Source: Streptomyces sp. LX-29 (lineage in GTDB: Bacteria > Actinomycetota > Actinomycetes > Streptomycetales > Streptomycetaceae). Taken from it: DNA of 64,000 nt. Below are positions 41,767 to 50,790 of the stretch, piece by piece. Numbering within the stretch: the stretch's first letter is position 1; each line of letters begins with the position of its first letter. The stretch covers positions 4,597,559 through 4,661,558 of the forward strand of contig NZ_CP089746.1 in the NCBI RefSeq assembly GCF_029541745.1, written 5' to 3'. Under the pieces are notes generated by a model that was not told the DNA's origin, did no database searches, and saw only the letters and a program-made list of their open reading frames with translations. Made by a program: the position numbers and the translations under genes.

Positions 41767-42477
41767 TCAGCTCGCCTTCTTCCAGGTGGCGCAGCCGTTG
41801 GTCTTGAAGTAGACGTCGCCGGGGGCGATGGTCACCACGCCGTTCCCGGTGACGTTCTCGTTGGCGATGATCGACGTGGTGGCGTCGTGGAGGGCGTCCT
41901 TGTCGCGCTCCCAGTAGCAGCCGAGCTCCTCGGTGTTCCCGGTGGACTTGTAGGTGCCGGGGGCGATGTCGACGCCCACCTTGTACATCCCGCTGCCGGA
42001 GACCTCGGTCTTGGGGGAGCCGGTCTCCTTGGCCGGGACCAGCTCCCAGTCCGCACAGCCGGTGGACTTGAAGACCTTGTCGGTGGCCTTGACGGTCACA
42101 TAGCTGGCGCCCACGACGTTGTCGTTGGCGAGGATCGAGTCGGGCTCGCCGCTGGAGTCCTTGGCCCGCTCCCAGTAGCAGCCGTCGTCCTCCCCGTTGT
42201 CGACGGAGCGGTAGGTGCCGGGCTTGATGTCGGTGCCGACCTGGAGGGTGCCCTCGCCGTCGACGGTATCCCCCTTCTTCTTCTCTTCCTTCTTCTCCCC
42301 GCCCTGGCCCCCGCTGCCGGCGGCGGAGGTGTCCTTGCTCTTGTCGCTCTTGTCGTCGTCTCCGCCGCCCCCGGCCGCGACCCCGCCGATGGCCACGACG
42401 GCGATGATCGCGCCGGCGGCCGTGAGCACCTTGTGCCGGGCGAACCAGTTCCGCTGCTTCTGCTGACGCTGAGACAT
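41767..42477 (-). CDS. Membrane-anchored protein with two copies of a Cys-rich domain
   Basis: Predicted 236 residues. A signal anchor (about 16-36) and an Asp/Lys/Glu-rich linker lead to two homologous units, about 74-147 and 156-236. Each has VG-DI-PGTYKS, a GCYWER motif, AN-NV-G and a final GCA-W, with two cysteines that could pair. The unit resembles domains found in actinobacterial secreted proteins of unknown function. It converges with the HNH lipoprotein gene. Confidence 0.78.
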   Translation of the reverse strand: MSQRQQKQRNWFARHKVLTAAGAIIAVVAIGGVAAGGGGDDDKSDKSKDTSAAGSGGQGGEKKEEKKKGDTVDGEGTLQVGTDIKPGTYRSVDNGEDDGCYWERAKDSSGEPDSILANDNVVGASYVTVKATDKVFKSTGCADWELVPAKETGSPKTEVSGSGMYKVGVDIAPGTYKSTGNTEELGCYWERDKDALHDATTSIIANENVTGNGVVTIAPGDVYFKTNGCATWKKAS

Positions 42478-42665
42478 GACGGCCCCCTTCGGGCGGTGAG
42501 TGGATCTCCGTGAACCGATGGGTCAATAACAACAGAAGCTGTGAACCGCGTCAACACGATTCACGCGTGGTGTCCGGTCCACGCGGCGAGGGGGTCCTTT
42601 TGGGGTACACGGGTATGCTCGCCGTCACAGCAGCCCACGCGCGCCAGGGGAACGGGAGCCGACCG

Positions 42666-44969
42666 GTGCCGGACAACGCACACAAGGCAGAGCAGCCAGA
42701 GAAGGCGCACGCGCCGGAGAAAGCGCACGCGCCGGAGAAAGCGCACGCGCCGGGGAAGGCACACGCGCCGGAGAAGGCCGAGAAACCGGACACGGCCGAC
42801 AAGACCGAGGTGACCGCCGCCGGGATCGCCCGGCTCGCCGGGGTGGGCCGCGCCGCCGTCAGCAACTGGCGCCGTCGCCACGCCGACTTCCCCAAGCCGG
42901 TCGGCGGCACCGAGACCAGCCCCACCTTCGCCCTCGACGCCATCGAGCACTGGCTGCGCGCCCAGGGCAAGCTGGCCGAGGTGCCGCTGCGGGAGCGGGT
43001 CTGGCAGCTGCTCGCCGGCCACCCCGCCGGCGCCGCCACCGCGCTCCGCCACGCCGGGGCGGTGCTGCTGCTGGTCCGGCACCGGCCCGCCGCCTGGGGC
43101 GAGCTCAAGGCCGCCGACGACGCCCAGCTCGCGCAGTGGCTGCCCACCGCGCTCGCCCCCGTGCTCAGCGCCCGGCTCGGCGACCGGCACCCGGTGCGCG
43201 TCCCCGGCCCCGCCGAGCTCGCCGCCGACGCCGCCCTGGTGCGCGGCGCCGCCGAACTCGCCGCGGAACTGGGCCCGCGCGAGGCGTTCGAGTTCCTGCT
43301 CGGCCGCCATCTGGACGCCAACCCCCGGCAGTACACGCTCACCCCGCCCGGCCCGGCCGCCCTGATGGCCGCGCTGGCCGGCGTCGGCGCGGACTCCGGG
43401 CGTGGCGATGTCACCGTGCTCGACCCGGCCTCCGGAACGGGTGGGCTGCTGGCGGCGGTCGGCGGCGCGCGGACCGTCTGCGCGCAGGAGTCGGCCCCCG
43501 AGCTCGCCGCCGTCACCGCGCTGCGGCTGGCCCTCGGCTCCGACGCCCGGGTGCGGGTGCGCGACGCCGACAGCCTGCGCGCCGACGCCTTCTCCGGGCT
43601 CGCCGCCGACGCGGTGGTCTGCCACCCCCCGTTCAACGAGCGCAACTGGGGCCACGACGAGCTCGCCTACGACGCCCGCTGGGAGTACGGATTCCCGGCC
43701 CGCACCGAGTCCGAGCTGGCCTGGGTGCAGCACGCGCTGGCCCATCTGCGCGACGAGGGGGCCGCGGTGCTGCTGATGCCCCCGGCCGCCGCCGCCCGCC
43801 GCTCCGGCCGCCGCATCCGCGCCGACCTGCTGCGCCGGGGGGCGCTGCGGGCCGTGATCGCGCTGCCCGCGGGCGCGGCCCCGCCGTACGGCATCCCGCT
43901 GCATCTGTGGGTGCTGCGCCGCCCCGGCGCGGGCCGGCCCGCCGCCCCGCACCTGCTGCTGGTGGACGCGGCCGAGGCGCCGGGCGGCGGCTCGGGCGCG
44001 GGGGCCGGCGCGGGCGCCGGCGGCCGGGACCGCCTCGACTGGCCGGCCCTCCAGTCCACCGTGCTCGCGGCCTGGCGGGCCTTCGACCGGGACGGGGGGC
44101 CCGATCGGCGCGACGGCGGCGAGGGGCTGCCGGGGGTGTGCCGCGCCGTGCCGGTCATCGAACTCCTCGACGACGACGTCGACCTGACGCCGGCCCGCCA
44201 CCTCCCGCCGCCGGCAGCCGGCGCCGGAAGCGCCGAGTTGGCCGCCGTGCGCGACCGCCTGGCCGCCACCCTGGCCCGCACCGCCGAGCTGACCCCGCAG
44301 GCCCCCGCCGCCGACCCGGACGCGACCGCGACGGCATCGGGCGCGGGCGGCGGCCGGTGGCCCATGACGACGGTCGGCGAACTGGCCCGCGCGGGCGCGC
44401 TGGTGCTGCGCACCGGCGGTGCGGGACAGCTCGGGGCGGCGGGCGGCGCGGGGCCCGCCGTCCTCACCGAGCAGGACGTGCTCTCCGGAACGGGACCCTC
44501 CGGAACCCTGCCGGGCGGCGCGGCGGGCGCGACCGGGGTCGGCGGCGCGGCCGGATCCGGCGGTGAGGAACCGGTGCTGACCGCTCCCGGCGACGTCGTC
44601 GTGCCGGTCCTGGGCGGCGGATCCGTCGCCCGTGTCGTCGACGAGGCCACCGCCGGAGCCGCCCTCGGCCGCAACCTCGCCCTGCTGCGGCCCGATCCGA
44701 CCGCCCTGGACCCCTGGTTCGTCGCCGGCTACCTGCGCGGCAGCGCCAACCAGCGGCAGGCCAGCAGCTACGCCTCGACCGCCACCCGGCTCGATGTGCG
44801 CCGGCTGCACCTGCCCCGGCTGCCCCTGGCCGAGCAGCGGCACTACGGCGAGCGCTATCGCACCCTCGCCGCCTTCGAGGAGGCCCTGCGGCTGGCCGGG
44901 CGGCTGGGCGAGCGGCTGGTGCAGGGGCTGTACGACGGACTCGCGGACGGAACCGTCGGGGTGGAGTGA
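42666..44969 (+). CDS. HTH - N6-adenine methyltransferase-like - HsdS-like fusion protein
   Basis: Predicted 767 residues. After a KAHAPE-repeat N-terminus comes an HTH (VTAAGIARLAGVGRAAVSNWRRR, about 35-60), a type I HsdM-like domain (SAM loop VLDPASGTGGLL near 255-266) and a C-terminal domain like a type I specificity subunit (NLALLRPDP, then ASSYASTATRLDVRRLHLPR). Motif IV reads HPPFNERNW where active enzymes have N/D/S-PP-Y/F, so catalysis is doubtful. No HsdR nuclease is nearby. GTG 42666 follows GGGAG at seven bases. It may bind DNA as a regulator; phage defence is only speculation. Confidence 0.82.
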   Translation: MPDNAHKAEQPEKAHAPEKAHAPEKAHAPGKAHAPEKAEKPDTADKTEVTAAGIARLAGVGRAAVSNWRRRHADFPKPVGGTETSPTFALDAIEHWLRAQGKLAEVPLRERVWQLLAGHPAGAATALRHAGAVLLLVRHRPAAWGELKAADDAQLAQWLPTALAPVLSARLGDRHPVRVPGPAELAADAALVRGAAELAAELGPREAFEFLLGRHLDANPRQYTLTPPGPAALMAALAGVGADSGRGDVTVLDPASGTGGLLAAVGGARTVCAQESAPELAAVTALRLALGSDARVRVRDADSLRADAFSGLAADAVVCHPPFNERNWGHDELAYDARWEYGFPARTESELAWVQHALAHLRDEGAAVLLMPPAAAARRSGRRIRADLLRRGALRAVIALPAGAAPPYGIPLHLWVLRRPGAGRPAAPHLLLVDAAEAPGGGSGAGAGAGAGGRDRLDWPALQSTVLAAWRAFDRDGGPDRRDGGEGLPGVCRAVPVIELLDDDVDLTPARHLPPPAAGAGSAELAAVRDRLAATLARTAELTPQAPAADPDATATASGAGGGRWPMTTVGELARAGALVLRTGGAGQLGAAGGAGPAVLTEQDVLSGTGPSGTLPGGAAGATGVGGAAGSGGEEPVLTAPGDVVVPVLGGGSVARVVDEATAGAALGRNLALLRPDPTALDPWFVAGYLRGSANQRQASSYASTATRLDVRRLHLPRLPLAEQRHYGERYRTLAAFEEALRLAGRLGERLVQGLYDGLADGTVGVE
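42699..42770 (+). repeat. Four 18-bp in-frame repeats (EKAHAP)
   Basis: Four consecutive 18-base units of the form GAGAAAGCGCACGCGCCG encode EKAHAP three times and GKAHAP once, and a partial fifth follows. The number of copies could change without breaking the reading frame. Confidence 0.92.
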
Positions 44970-45078
44970 GCAACCCGACAGCCGATCCGTACAACCCCCC
45001 TACCAGCGGCGCTGTCGGTGTATACGCTCAGACCCGCGTCCCGTCCGTGTACCGTCCCGTCAGGTTTCAGGAGCAGCC

Positions 45079-45750
45079 ATGTACGGCTCCGGCTTCCCGC
45101 AGCCGCAGCGCCCCTCGACCCCCTTGCTGGTCGTGCTGCGCGTGCTCTTCGTGGCGCTCTCGGTGCTCAGCCTGGGGCTGCTGGCCTGGGCCGCCATGCT
45201 GCGGATCGCCATCGTCCGGCGCCGCCCCCTGGACTGGGCGCTGTTCTGGGGCGCGCTGACGCTGGCGATCATCGCGATCGTGGCGTTCAGCCACAGCCCG
45301 GACGACCCGCGGGCGATCGACTACGTCTTCCTGGCCGCGATCCTCTCGATGGCCGTCGGGGTCCCGGTGCACTACCTCTTCGCCGACATCCGGCACCACC
45401 AGGGACCGCCCCGGACCCCGGTGCCGCCCGTGTCCCCGTACGCCGCGGGCGCGCCGACACCGCCCCCGTCCCCGTACGCCGCGGCGGCACCGACGCAGCC
45501 GGGCGGCTACGGCTACCCGCAGCAGCAGCCACAGCAGCAGCCCCAGCCGCCGTACGCGCAGCCCCAGCCCTACGCGCAGCCGCAGCCCTACGCACAGCCC
45601 CAGGCGCAGCCTCAGCCCCAGGCCGGGCCGCCGGCCCAGCCCCAGCCGTACACGCCGCCGCAGCCGCGCCCGCAGCCTCAGCGCATCGACCAGGTCCGGG
45701 CCGAGCTCGACGAGCTGAGCGACTACCTCCGCAGGGAGCAGGACCGTTGA
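45079..45750 (+). CDS. Membrane protein with Gln/Pro-rich tail
   Basis: Predicted 223 residues. Three hydrophobic helices (about 14-40, 52-70 and 78-98) are followed by a Gln/Pro/Tyr-rich low-complexity segment with YAQPQP repeats and a charged helix at the C-terminus (QVRAELDELSDYLRREQ). CAGGAG lies before ATG 45079. Its stop overlaps the start of the kinase gene (TTGA), so the two are translated together and the protein may be a membrane partner or substrate of the kinase. Confidence 0.78.
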   Translation: MYGSGFPQPQRPSTPLLVVLRVLFVALSVLSLGLLAWAAMLRIAIVRRRPLDWALFWGALTLAIIAIVAFSHSPDDPRAIDYVFLAAILSMAVGVPVHYLFADIRHHQGPPRTPVPPVSPYAAGAPTPPPSPYAAAAPTQPGGYGYPQQQPQQQPQPPYAQPQPYAQPQPYAQPQAQPQPQAGPPAQPQPYTPPQPRPQPQRIDQVRAELDELSDYLRREQDR

Positions 45751-47351
45751 ACGGACGTCTCGTAGCGGACCGCTATGAGCTGGCGACCCTGCTCGGCCAG
45801 GGCGGCATGGGGCAGGTGTGGACCGCCTACGACCGGCGGTTGGACCGTCGGGTGGCGGTGAAGCTGCTGCGCACCGACCTGATGGCCGGCGCCGTGGGGG
45901 GCGGGGTCGACGACCCCGCCGAGGAGCTGCGCCGCCGCTTCGTGCGCGAATGCCGGGTCACCGCCCAGGTCGACCACCGGGGCCTGGTGACGGTGCACGA
46001 CGCGGGCGGCGACGGTGCCGACCTGTACCTGGTCATGAGCCATGTCGAGGGCGCGGACCTGGCGGACCACCTCGCCGAACACGACCCGTACCCGTGGCGG
46101 TGGGCGGTGTGCGTGGCCGCTCAGCTGTGCGCGGTGCTCTCCGCCGTGCACGCGGTGCCGATCGTGCACCGCGACCTCAAGCCGCGGAACGTGATGGTCC
46201 GGCAGGACGGCACGGTCACCGTGCTGGACCTCGGCGTCGCCGCCGTCCTGGACTCCGACACCACCCGCCTCACCCGCACCGGCTCGCCCATCGGCTCGCC
46301 CGCGTACATGGCGCCCGAGCAGGCGATGGGCGGCGCCGTCGGCCCGTACACCGACCTGTACGCGCTGGGCGTGCTGCTCCACGAACTCCTGGTCGGCCAG
46401 GTGCCCTTCGCCGGCTCCACCGCGCTGGGCGTGCTCCACCGCCATCTGTACGAGCCCCCGGTGCCGGTCCGGCAGGTCCGCCCCGAGGTGCCCGAGGCCC
46501 TTGAGGCGCTGGTGCTGCGCCTGCTGGCCAAGGATCCGCGGCACCGGCCCGCCGACGCGCAGGAGGTCTACCAGGCACTGGCCCCCCTGCTGCCGACCCC
46601 GGGCGGGCCGTGGACGGCCGCCGACGGCGCCCCGGGGCAGCCGGGGGCGTCGGGAGTCGCGGGGCCCACGGGCCCGATGGACCCCACCCGTCCGTTCCTC
46701 CGCCCGCACGCGCCCTGGCCCGACCGCGCGGCCACACCGCCGCCCACGCCGGCCCCCGCCGCACCCGCACCCGCCCCGGCCGGCGGCGGGCCGGACATCG
46801 CCGCGGCCGTCGACGAGGTGAAGCGGCTGCTGGACCACGGCCGGATCACCCAGGCCGTGGACATCCTCGGCGGCGTCCTCCCGGCCGCCGCCGCCCGCCA
46901 CGGCGAACACTCCGGCGTCGTCCGCAGCCTGCGCAAGCAGTACGCGGCCACGCTCATGGACGACGGGCAGTACCGCCGCGCCCTGCCCGAACTGCGGCGG
47001 CTCGCCGACGAGTACGGGGCGGAGTCGGGGCCGGTGGCGCTGCGCCAGTCGCTCCAGTTCCGTTACGAGGCAGCCCAGTGCCTGGAGCAGCTCGGGGACG
47101 CCGCCTCCGCGCTGGTGGAGTACCGCACCCTGCTCCCGTACTTCGAGCAGTACGCCGCCGCCGACCCCGCCCAGCCCTTGGAGATCCGCCGTCGCATCGG
47201 CCATCTGCTGCTCTCCACCGGCGACCGGGCCGCGGCCCACGACACGCTCGCCCGGTTGCTGTACGACGCCGAGCGGCTGCACGGCCCGCACCACCCGTTC
47301 CCCGAGGAGCTCCGCCGCACCCTCCAGTGGCTGGGCCAGGTGCACGGCTGA
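45747..47351 (+). CDS. Hanks-type Ser/Thr protein kinase with TPR-like C-terminus
   Basis: Predicted 534 residues. The kinase domain (about 10-275) has GQGGMGQV, the ATP lysine K39, the catalytic D143 in HRDLKPRN, and DLG (D161) instead of DFG, followed by GSPAYMAPEQ. A Pro-rich linker (about 280-350) leads to a helical, TPR-like region. There is no membrane helix, unlike most PknB-type kinases. The TTG start at 45747 overlaps the previous stop and follows AGGGAGCAGGA. Confidence 0.9.
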   Translation: MNGRLVADRYELATLLGQGGMGQVWTAYDRRLDRRVAVKLLRTDLMAGAVGGGVDDPAEELRRRFVRECRVTAQVDHRGLVTVHDAGGDGADLYLVMSHVEGADLADHLAEHDPYPWRWAVCVAAQLCAVLSAVHAVPIVHRDLKPRNVMVRQDGTVTVLDLGVAAVLDSDTTRLTRTGSPIGSPAYMAPEQAMGGAVGPYTDLYALGVLLHELLVGQVPFAGSTALGVLHRHLYEPPVPVRQVRPEVPEALEALVLRLLAKDPRHRPADAQEVYQALAPLLPTPGGPWTAADGAPGQPGASGVAGPTGPMDPTRPFLRPHAPWPDRAATPPPTPAPAAPAPAPAGGGPDIAAAVDEVKRLLDHGRITQAVDILGGVLPAAAARHGEHSGVVRSLRKQYAATLMDDGQYRRALPELRRLADEYGAESGPVALRQSLQFRYEAAQCLEQLGDAASALVEYRTLLPYFEQYAAADPAQPLEIRRRIGHLLLSTGDRAAAHDTLARLLYDAERLHGPHHPFPEELRRTLQWLGQVHG

Positions 47352-47519
47352 GCAGCGCGCCGGGCCGGTCCCACGGTCCCCATCCACCCCGCGCTACTCA
47401 ATTCCCGCCGAATCGTTGGTCGAATCAGTGGCTAGAGCCGCCATGACTCCCTACCATCGATCAACGCCAGGTCGGTCGATGTCCTTGTGACGCACGATCT
47501 CTGCCGGGAGGCTGCTTCG

Positions 47520-48143
47520 ATGAACCGCCGCCGCACCGCGTACACCCTCTCCGCCGCCGCGCTGCTGGCCGCGACCCCGCTTCTCACCGCCTGCGGCAAC
47601 GACGCGCACCCCGGTGCCGCCGCAGTCGTCGACGGCCGCCGCATCACCGTGGCCCAGCTCCAGGCCCAGGTCAGAGAGGTGCGGGACGCCCAGCGTGACC
47701 ATCCGCAGGCGGAGCAGCTGATCGCCGGCTCCGGGCGGCTGAGCCAGGACACACTGATCCGGATGATCCAGTACCGGGTGATCGAGCGCGCCGGCGCGGA
47801 CCACGGGATCCGCGTCACCCGGCGTGAGGTGCAGGAGGAACGCGCCAGGACCGAGGCGCGGGAGGGCGGCGCGGCCACGGTGCGCGGGCTCTACCTCCAG
47901 CAGGGCATCGCGCCCGACCAGATCGACGAGGCCGTCCGGGCCGACCTGACCCGCGACAAGCTGCTGGCGAAGCTGGGCACCGAGGGCGCCAACACCGCCT
48001 TCGCCCGCACCTCCGAGGACCTCGCCATCGACGTCAATCCGCGCTTCGGCAGTTGGGACGACCGGGAGGGCACCGCCAAGCTCGCCCAGGAGCCCTGGCT
48101 GCGTGAGACGCCGCCGACGGTCGCGGCGCCCGAGCCCGCGTAA
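47520..48143 (+). CDS. SurA N-terminal-like lipoprotein (periplasmic-type chaperone)
   Basis: Predicted 207 residues. Signal peptide with lipobox LLTAC, then AAVVDGRRITVAQLQAQV, the start of the SurA/PrsA-type chaperone domain; the peptidyl-prolyl isomerase domain is absent. It probably helps fold exported proteins. GGGAGG precedes ATG 47520. It is upstream of mazG, in the same direction. Confidence 0.85.
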   Translation: MNRRRTAYTLSAAALLAATPLLTACGNDAHPGAAAVVDGRRITVAQLQAQVREVRDAQRDHPQAEQLIAGSGRLSQDTLIRMIQYRVIERAGADHGIRVTRREVQEERARTEAREGGAATVRGLYLQQGIAPDQIDEAVRADLTRDKLLAKLGTEGANTAFARTSEDLAIDVNPRFGSWDDREGTAKLAQEPWLRETPPTVAAPEPA

Positions 48144-48286
48144 GCGGCCGCCGGCCCGGGCGGAGCTCCCGGGCGCCGACCGGCGCCGGGCACGGGCGGG
48201 CCGGCGCCGGGGTCGGGTCGCGGGCCTGGGGCACGGCCGCCGTCCCCGGTCGCGGCGGCCGCTCGGACCTGGGTTACGTTCGAAGG

Positions 48287-49276
48287 GTGAACGCTTCCCG
48301 CAACGGCACCGGCCTCGGCGACCCCGGCCGACTGGTGCTGCTCACCACCAGCCACCGCGTCGCCCCCGGCCTGCTGTCCTGGCCCGCCTGGCGGGCCCTG
48401 CGCGCCGCCGACCGGGTGCTCTGCGCCGACCTCGACCACCCGCAGCTGCCCTACCTCCGCGAGGCGGGTGTGGATGTCGAGCGGGCCGAGCCCGCCGCCC
48501 GCGAGCTGGTCGAGTACTGCGTCGACGGTGGCCGCATGGCCGTCGTGATCACCTCCGCGGACGGCGAGTCCGCGCTCACCGACGGGCTGGCCCGGATGGC
48601 CGGCTCGGGCCGCGAGCAGATGCCGGACCTGGAGCTGCTGCCCGGCTCGTACGACCTGCCCGGCGCCCGGCTGCTCGACCTGGTGCAGGTCATGGACCAG
48701 ATCCGGGCCGAGTGCCCGTGGAGCGGCGAGCGCACCAACGCGGAGCTGGTGAAGTACGGCCTGGAGGAGGCGTACGAGCTGGTCGAGGCCATCGAGGAGG
48801 GCGACCGGCAGGCGCTGCGCGAGGAGCTGGGCGACGTACTGCTCCAGGTCGTCTTCCACGCCCGGATCGCCCAGGACGACCCGGACGAGCCCTTCTCCAT
48901 CGACGACGTCGCCGCCGGCATCGTGGACAAGCTCATCCACCGCCACCCGCACGTCTTCGGCGAGGAGACCGCGCACACCGCCGACGAGGTCCGGGAGCAC
49001 TGGCTGCGCACCAAGGCGGCCGAGAAGCGGCGCGACTCCGTCACCGAGGGCGTTCCGCTGGGCCAGCCCGCCCTCGCCCTCGCCGCCAAGCTCGCCTCCC
49101 GCGCCCGCACGGCCGGCCTGGACGTGGCCCCGCCGGAAGGCGAGGGCGTCGGCTACGAGCTGCTGGCGCTGGCCGTACGGGCGGAAGGCGAGGGCGTCGA
49201 GCCCGAGTCGGCGCTACGGGCCGCCGCGCGGGCCTACCGCGACGCCATCCTCCTGGCGGAGGGCGCCTCCGACTGA
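48287..49276 (+). CDS. mazG: MazG nucleoside triphosphate pyrophosphohydrolase
   Basis: Predicted 329 residues. The N-terminal half resembles a reduced methylase-like domain; the MazG domain (about 125-235) has the metal motif EEAYELVEAI followed by EELGDVLLQVVFHA. It clears abnormal or excess NTPs. The start is GTG 48287. Confidence 0.92.
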   Translation: MNASRNGTGLGDPGRLVLLTTSHRVAPGLLSWPAWRALRAADRVLCADLDHPQLPYLREAGVDVERAEPAARELVEYCVDGGRMAVVITSADGESALTDGLARMAGSGREQMPDLELLPGSYDLPGARLLDLVQVMDQIRAECPWSGERTNAELVKYGLEEAYELVEAIEEGDRQALREELGDVLLQVVFHARIAQDDPDEPFSIDDVAAGIVDKLIHRHPHVFGEETAHTADEVREHWLRTKAAEKRRDSVTEGVPLGQPALALAAKLASRARTAGLDVAPPEGEGVGYELLALAVRAEGEGVEPESALRAAARAYRDAILLAEGASD

Positions 49277-49413
49277 GGGGTCGGCCCCGTGGTCGGCGTA
49301 GGGCCCGCCTTCGACGGGGCGGCGCCGGCCCCGGCGGGGCGGTCGCCGTCCCCGGCGGGAGGGAAAGAGGGCCGTCCTCTCCCGTCCTCGGCTCAGGGGA
49401 TACCGTCGATGAC

Positions 49414-50676
49414 ATGTCCGATCAGTCGCCGTGTGCCCGTTCCGCCGCCGCGCCCGAGCTCTTCACCTGGGAGTTCGCCACCGATCCGTACCCCGCGTAC
49501 GCCTGGCTGCGCGAGCACGCGCCGGTACACCGGACGGAGCTGCCGAGCGGGGTGGAGGCGTGGCTGGTGACGCGCTACGCGGACGCGCGGCAGGCGCTGG
49601 CGGACCAGCGGCTGAGCAAGAACCCCGTGCACCACGCGGAGCCCGCGCACGCCAAGGGGAAGACGGGGATCCCCGGCGAGCGTAAGGCCGAGCTGATGAC
49701 GCATCTGCTCAACATCGACCCGCCGGACCACACCCGGCTGCGGCGGCTGGTGTCCAAGGCGTTCACCCCGCGCCGGGTCGCGGAGTTCGCGCCGCGGGTG
49801 CAGGAGCTGACCGACGGGCTCATCGACGGCTTCGCCGGGCGCGGCGAGGCGGACCTCATCCACGAGTTCGCCTTTCCGCTGCCCATCTACGCGATCTGCG
49901 ATCTGCTCGGCGTGCCGCGCGAGGACCAGGAGGACTTCCGCGACTGGGCCGGCATGATGATCCGGCACGGGAAGGGGCCGCGCGGCGGCGTCGCCCGGTC
50001 CGTGAAGAAGATGCGCGGCTACCTCGCCGAGCTCATCCACCGCAAGCGCAACGCCCTGGGCGACGACCTCATCTCCGGTCTCATCCGCGCGTCCGACCAC
50101 GGCGAGCACCTCACCGAGAACGAGGCCGCGGCGATGGCGTTCATCCTGTTGTTCGCCGGCTTCGAGACCACCGTCAACCTCATCGGCAACGGCACCTACG
50201 CGCTGCTGCGCCACCCCGAGCAGCGGGCGCGCTTCGAGCGGGCGGTGGCCGAGGGGGACGAGGAGCTGCTCGCGACGGCGGTGGAGGAACTGCTCCGCTA
50301 CGACGGACCGGTGGAGATCGCGACCTGGCGGTTCGCCACCGAGCCGCTGACGCTCGGCGGGCAGCGCATCGCCGCGGGCGACCCGGTGTTGGTGGTGTTG
50401 GCCGCGGCCGACCGCGACCCCGAGCGCTTCCGCCATCCGGACACCCTGGACCTCTCCCGCGGGGACAACCAGCATCTCGGATACGGCCATGGCATCCACT
50501 ACTGCCTGGGCGCGCCGCTGGCCCGGCTGGAGGCGCAGACCGCCCTCGCGACCCTGCTGCGCCGCCTGCCCGACCTGCGACTTGCGGCCGAGGAGAGCGA
50601 TCTGCGATGGCGTGGCGGGCTCATCATGCGGGGGCTGCGCACCCTCCCGGTGGAGTTCTCCGCGTCTGAAAAATGA
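49414..50676 (+). CDS. Cytochrome P450
   Basis: Predicted 420 residues. Heme ligand C364 in YGHGIHYCLGAPLA; oxygen-activating I-helix LFAGFETTVN; ExxR in EELLR. The sequence is of the CYP107/105-like bacterial class. No ferredoxin gene is adjacent, so electrons must come from a distant partner. Substrate unknown. It is conserved between mazG and rpf genes in S. coelicolor (from memory), which argues for a housekeeping rather than an antibiotic role. Confidence 0.92.
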   Translation: MSDQSPCARSAAAPELFTWEFATDPYPAYAWLREHAPVHRTELPSGVEAWLVTRYADARQALADQRLSKNPVHHAEPAHAKGKTGIPGERKAELMTHLLNIDPPDHTRLRRLVSKAFTPRRVAEFAPRVQELTDGLIDGFAGRGEADLIHEFAFPLPIYAICDLLGVPREDQEDFRDWAGMMIRHGKGPRGGVARSVKKMRGYLAELIHRKRNALGDDLISGLIRASDHGEHLTENEAAAMAFILLFAGFETTVNLIGNGTYALLRHPEQRARFERAVAEGDEELLATAVEELLRYDGPVEIATWRFATEPLTLGGQRIAAGDPVLVVLAAADRDPERFRHPDTLDLSRGDNQHLGYGHGIHYCLGAPLARLEAQTALATLLRRLPDLRLAAEESDLRWRGGLIMRGLRTLPVEFSASEK

Positions 50677-50790
50677 CGCGGAATCAACTATGTGATCTCT
50701 GCGTGACCTCCACTACATCGACTTGTGACTGTCAGGTGGCCGCATTATCTTCAACCCTCGACTCAGCCGCCACACGAGAGGCCCGTACGT

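Noticed and set aside
50677..50790. Second ydaO riboswitch before the rpfC-like gene
   Set aside because: The leader is only 114 bases and lacks the conserved ACCTCGTA, GGGGGACCCA and CCCGAACCCG pieces.
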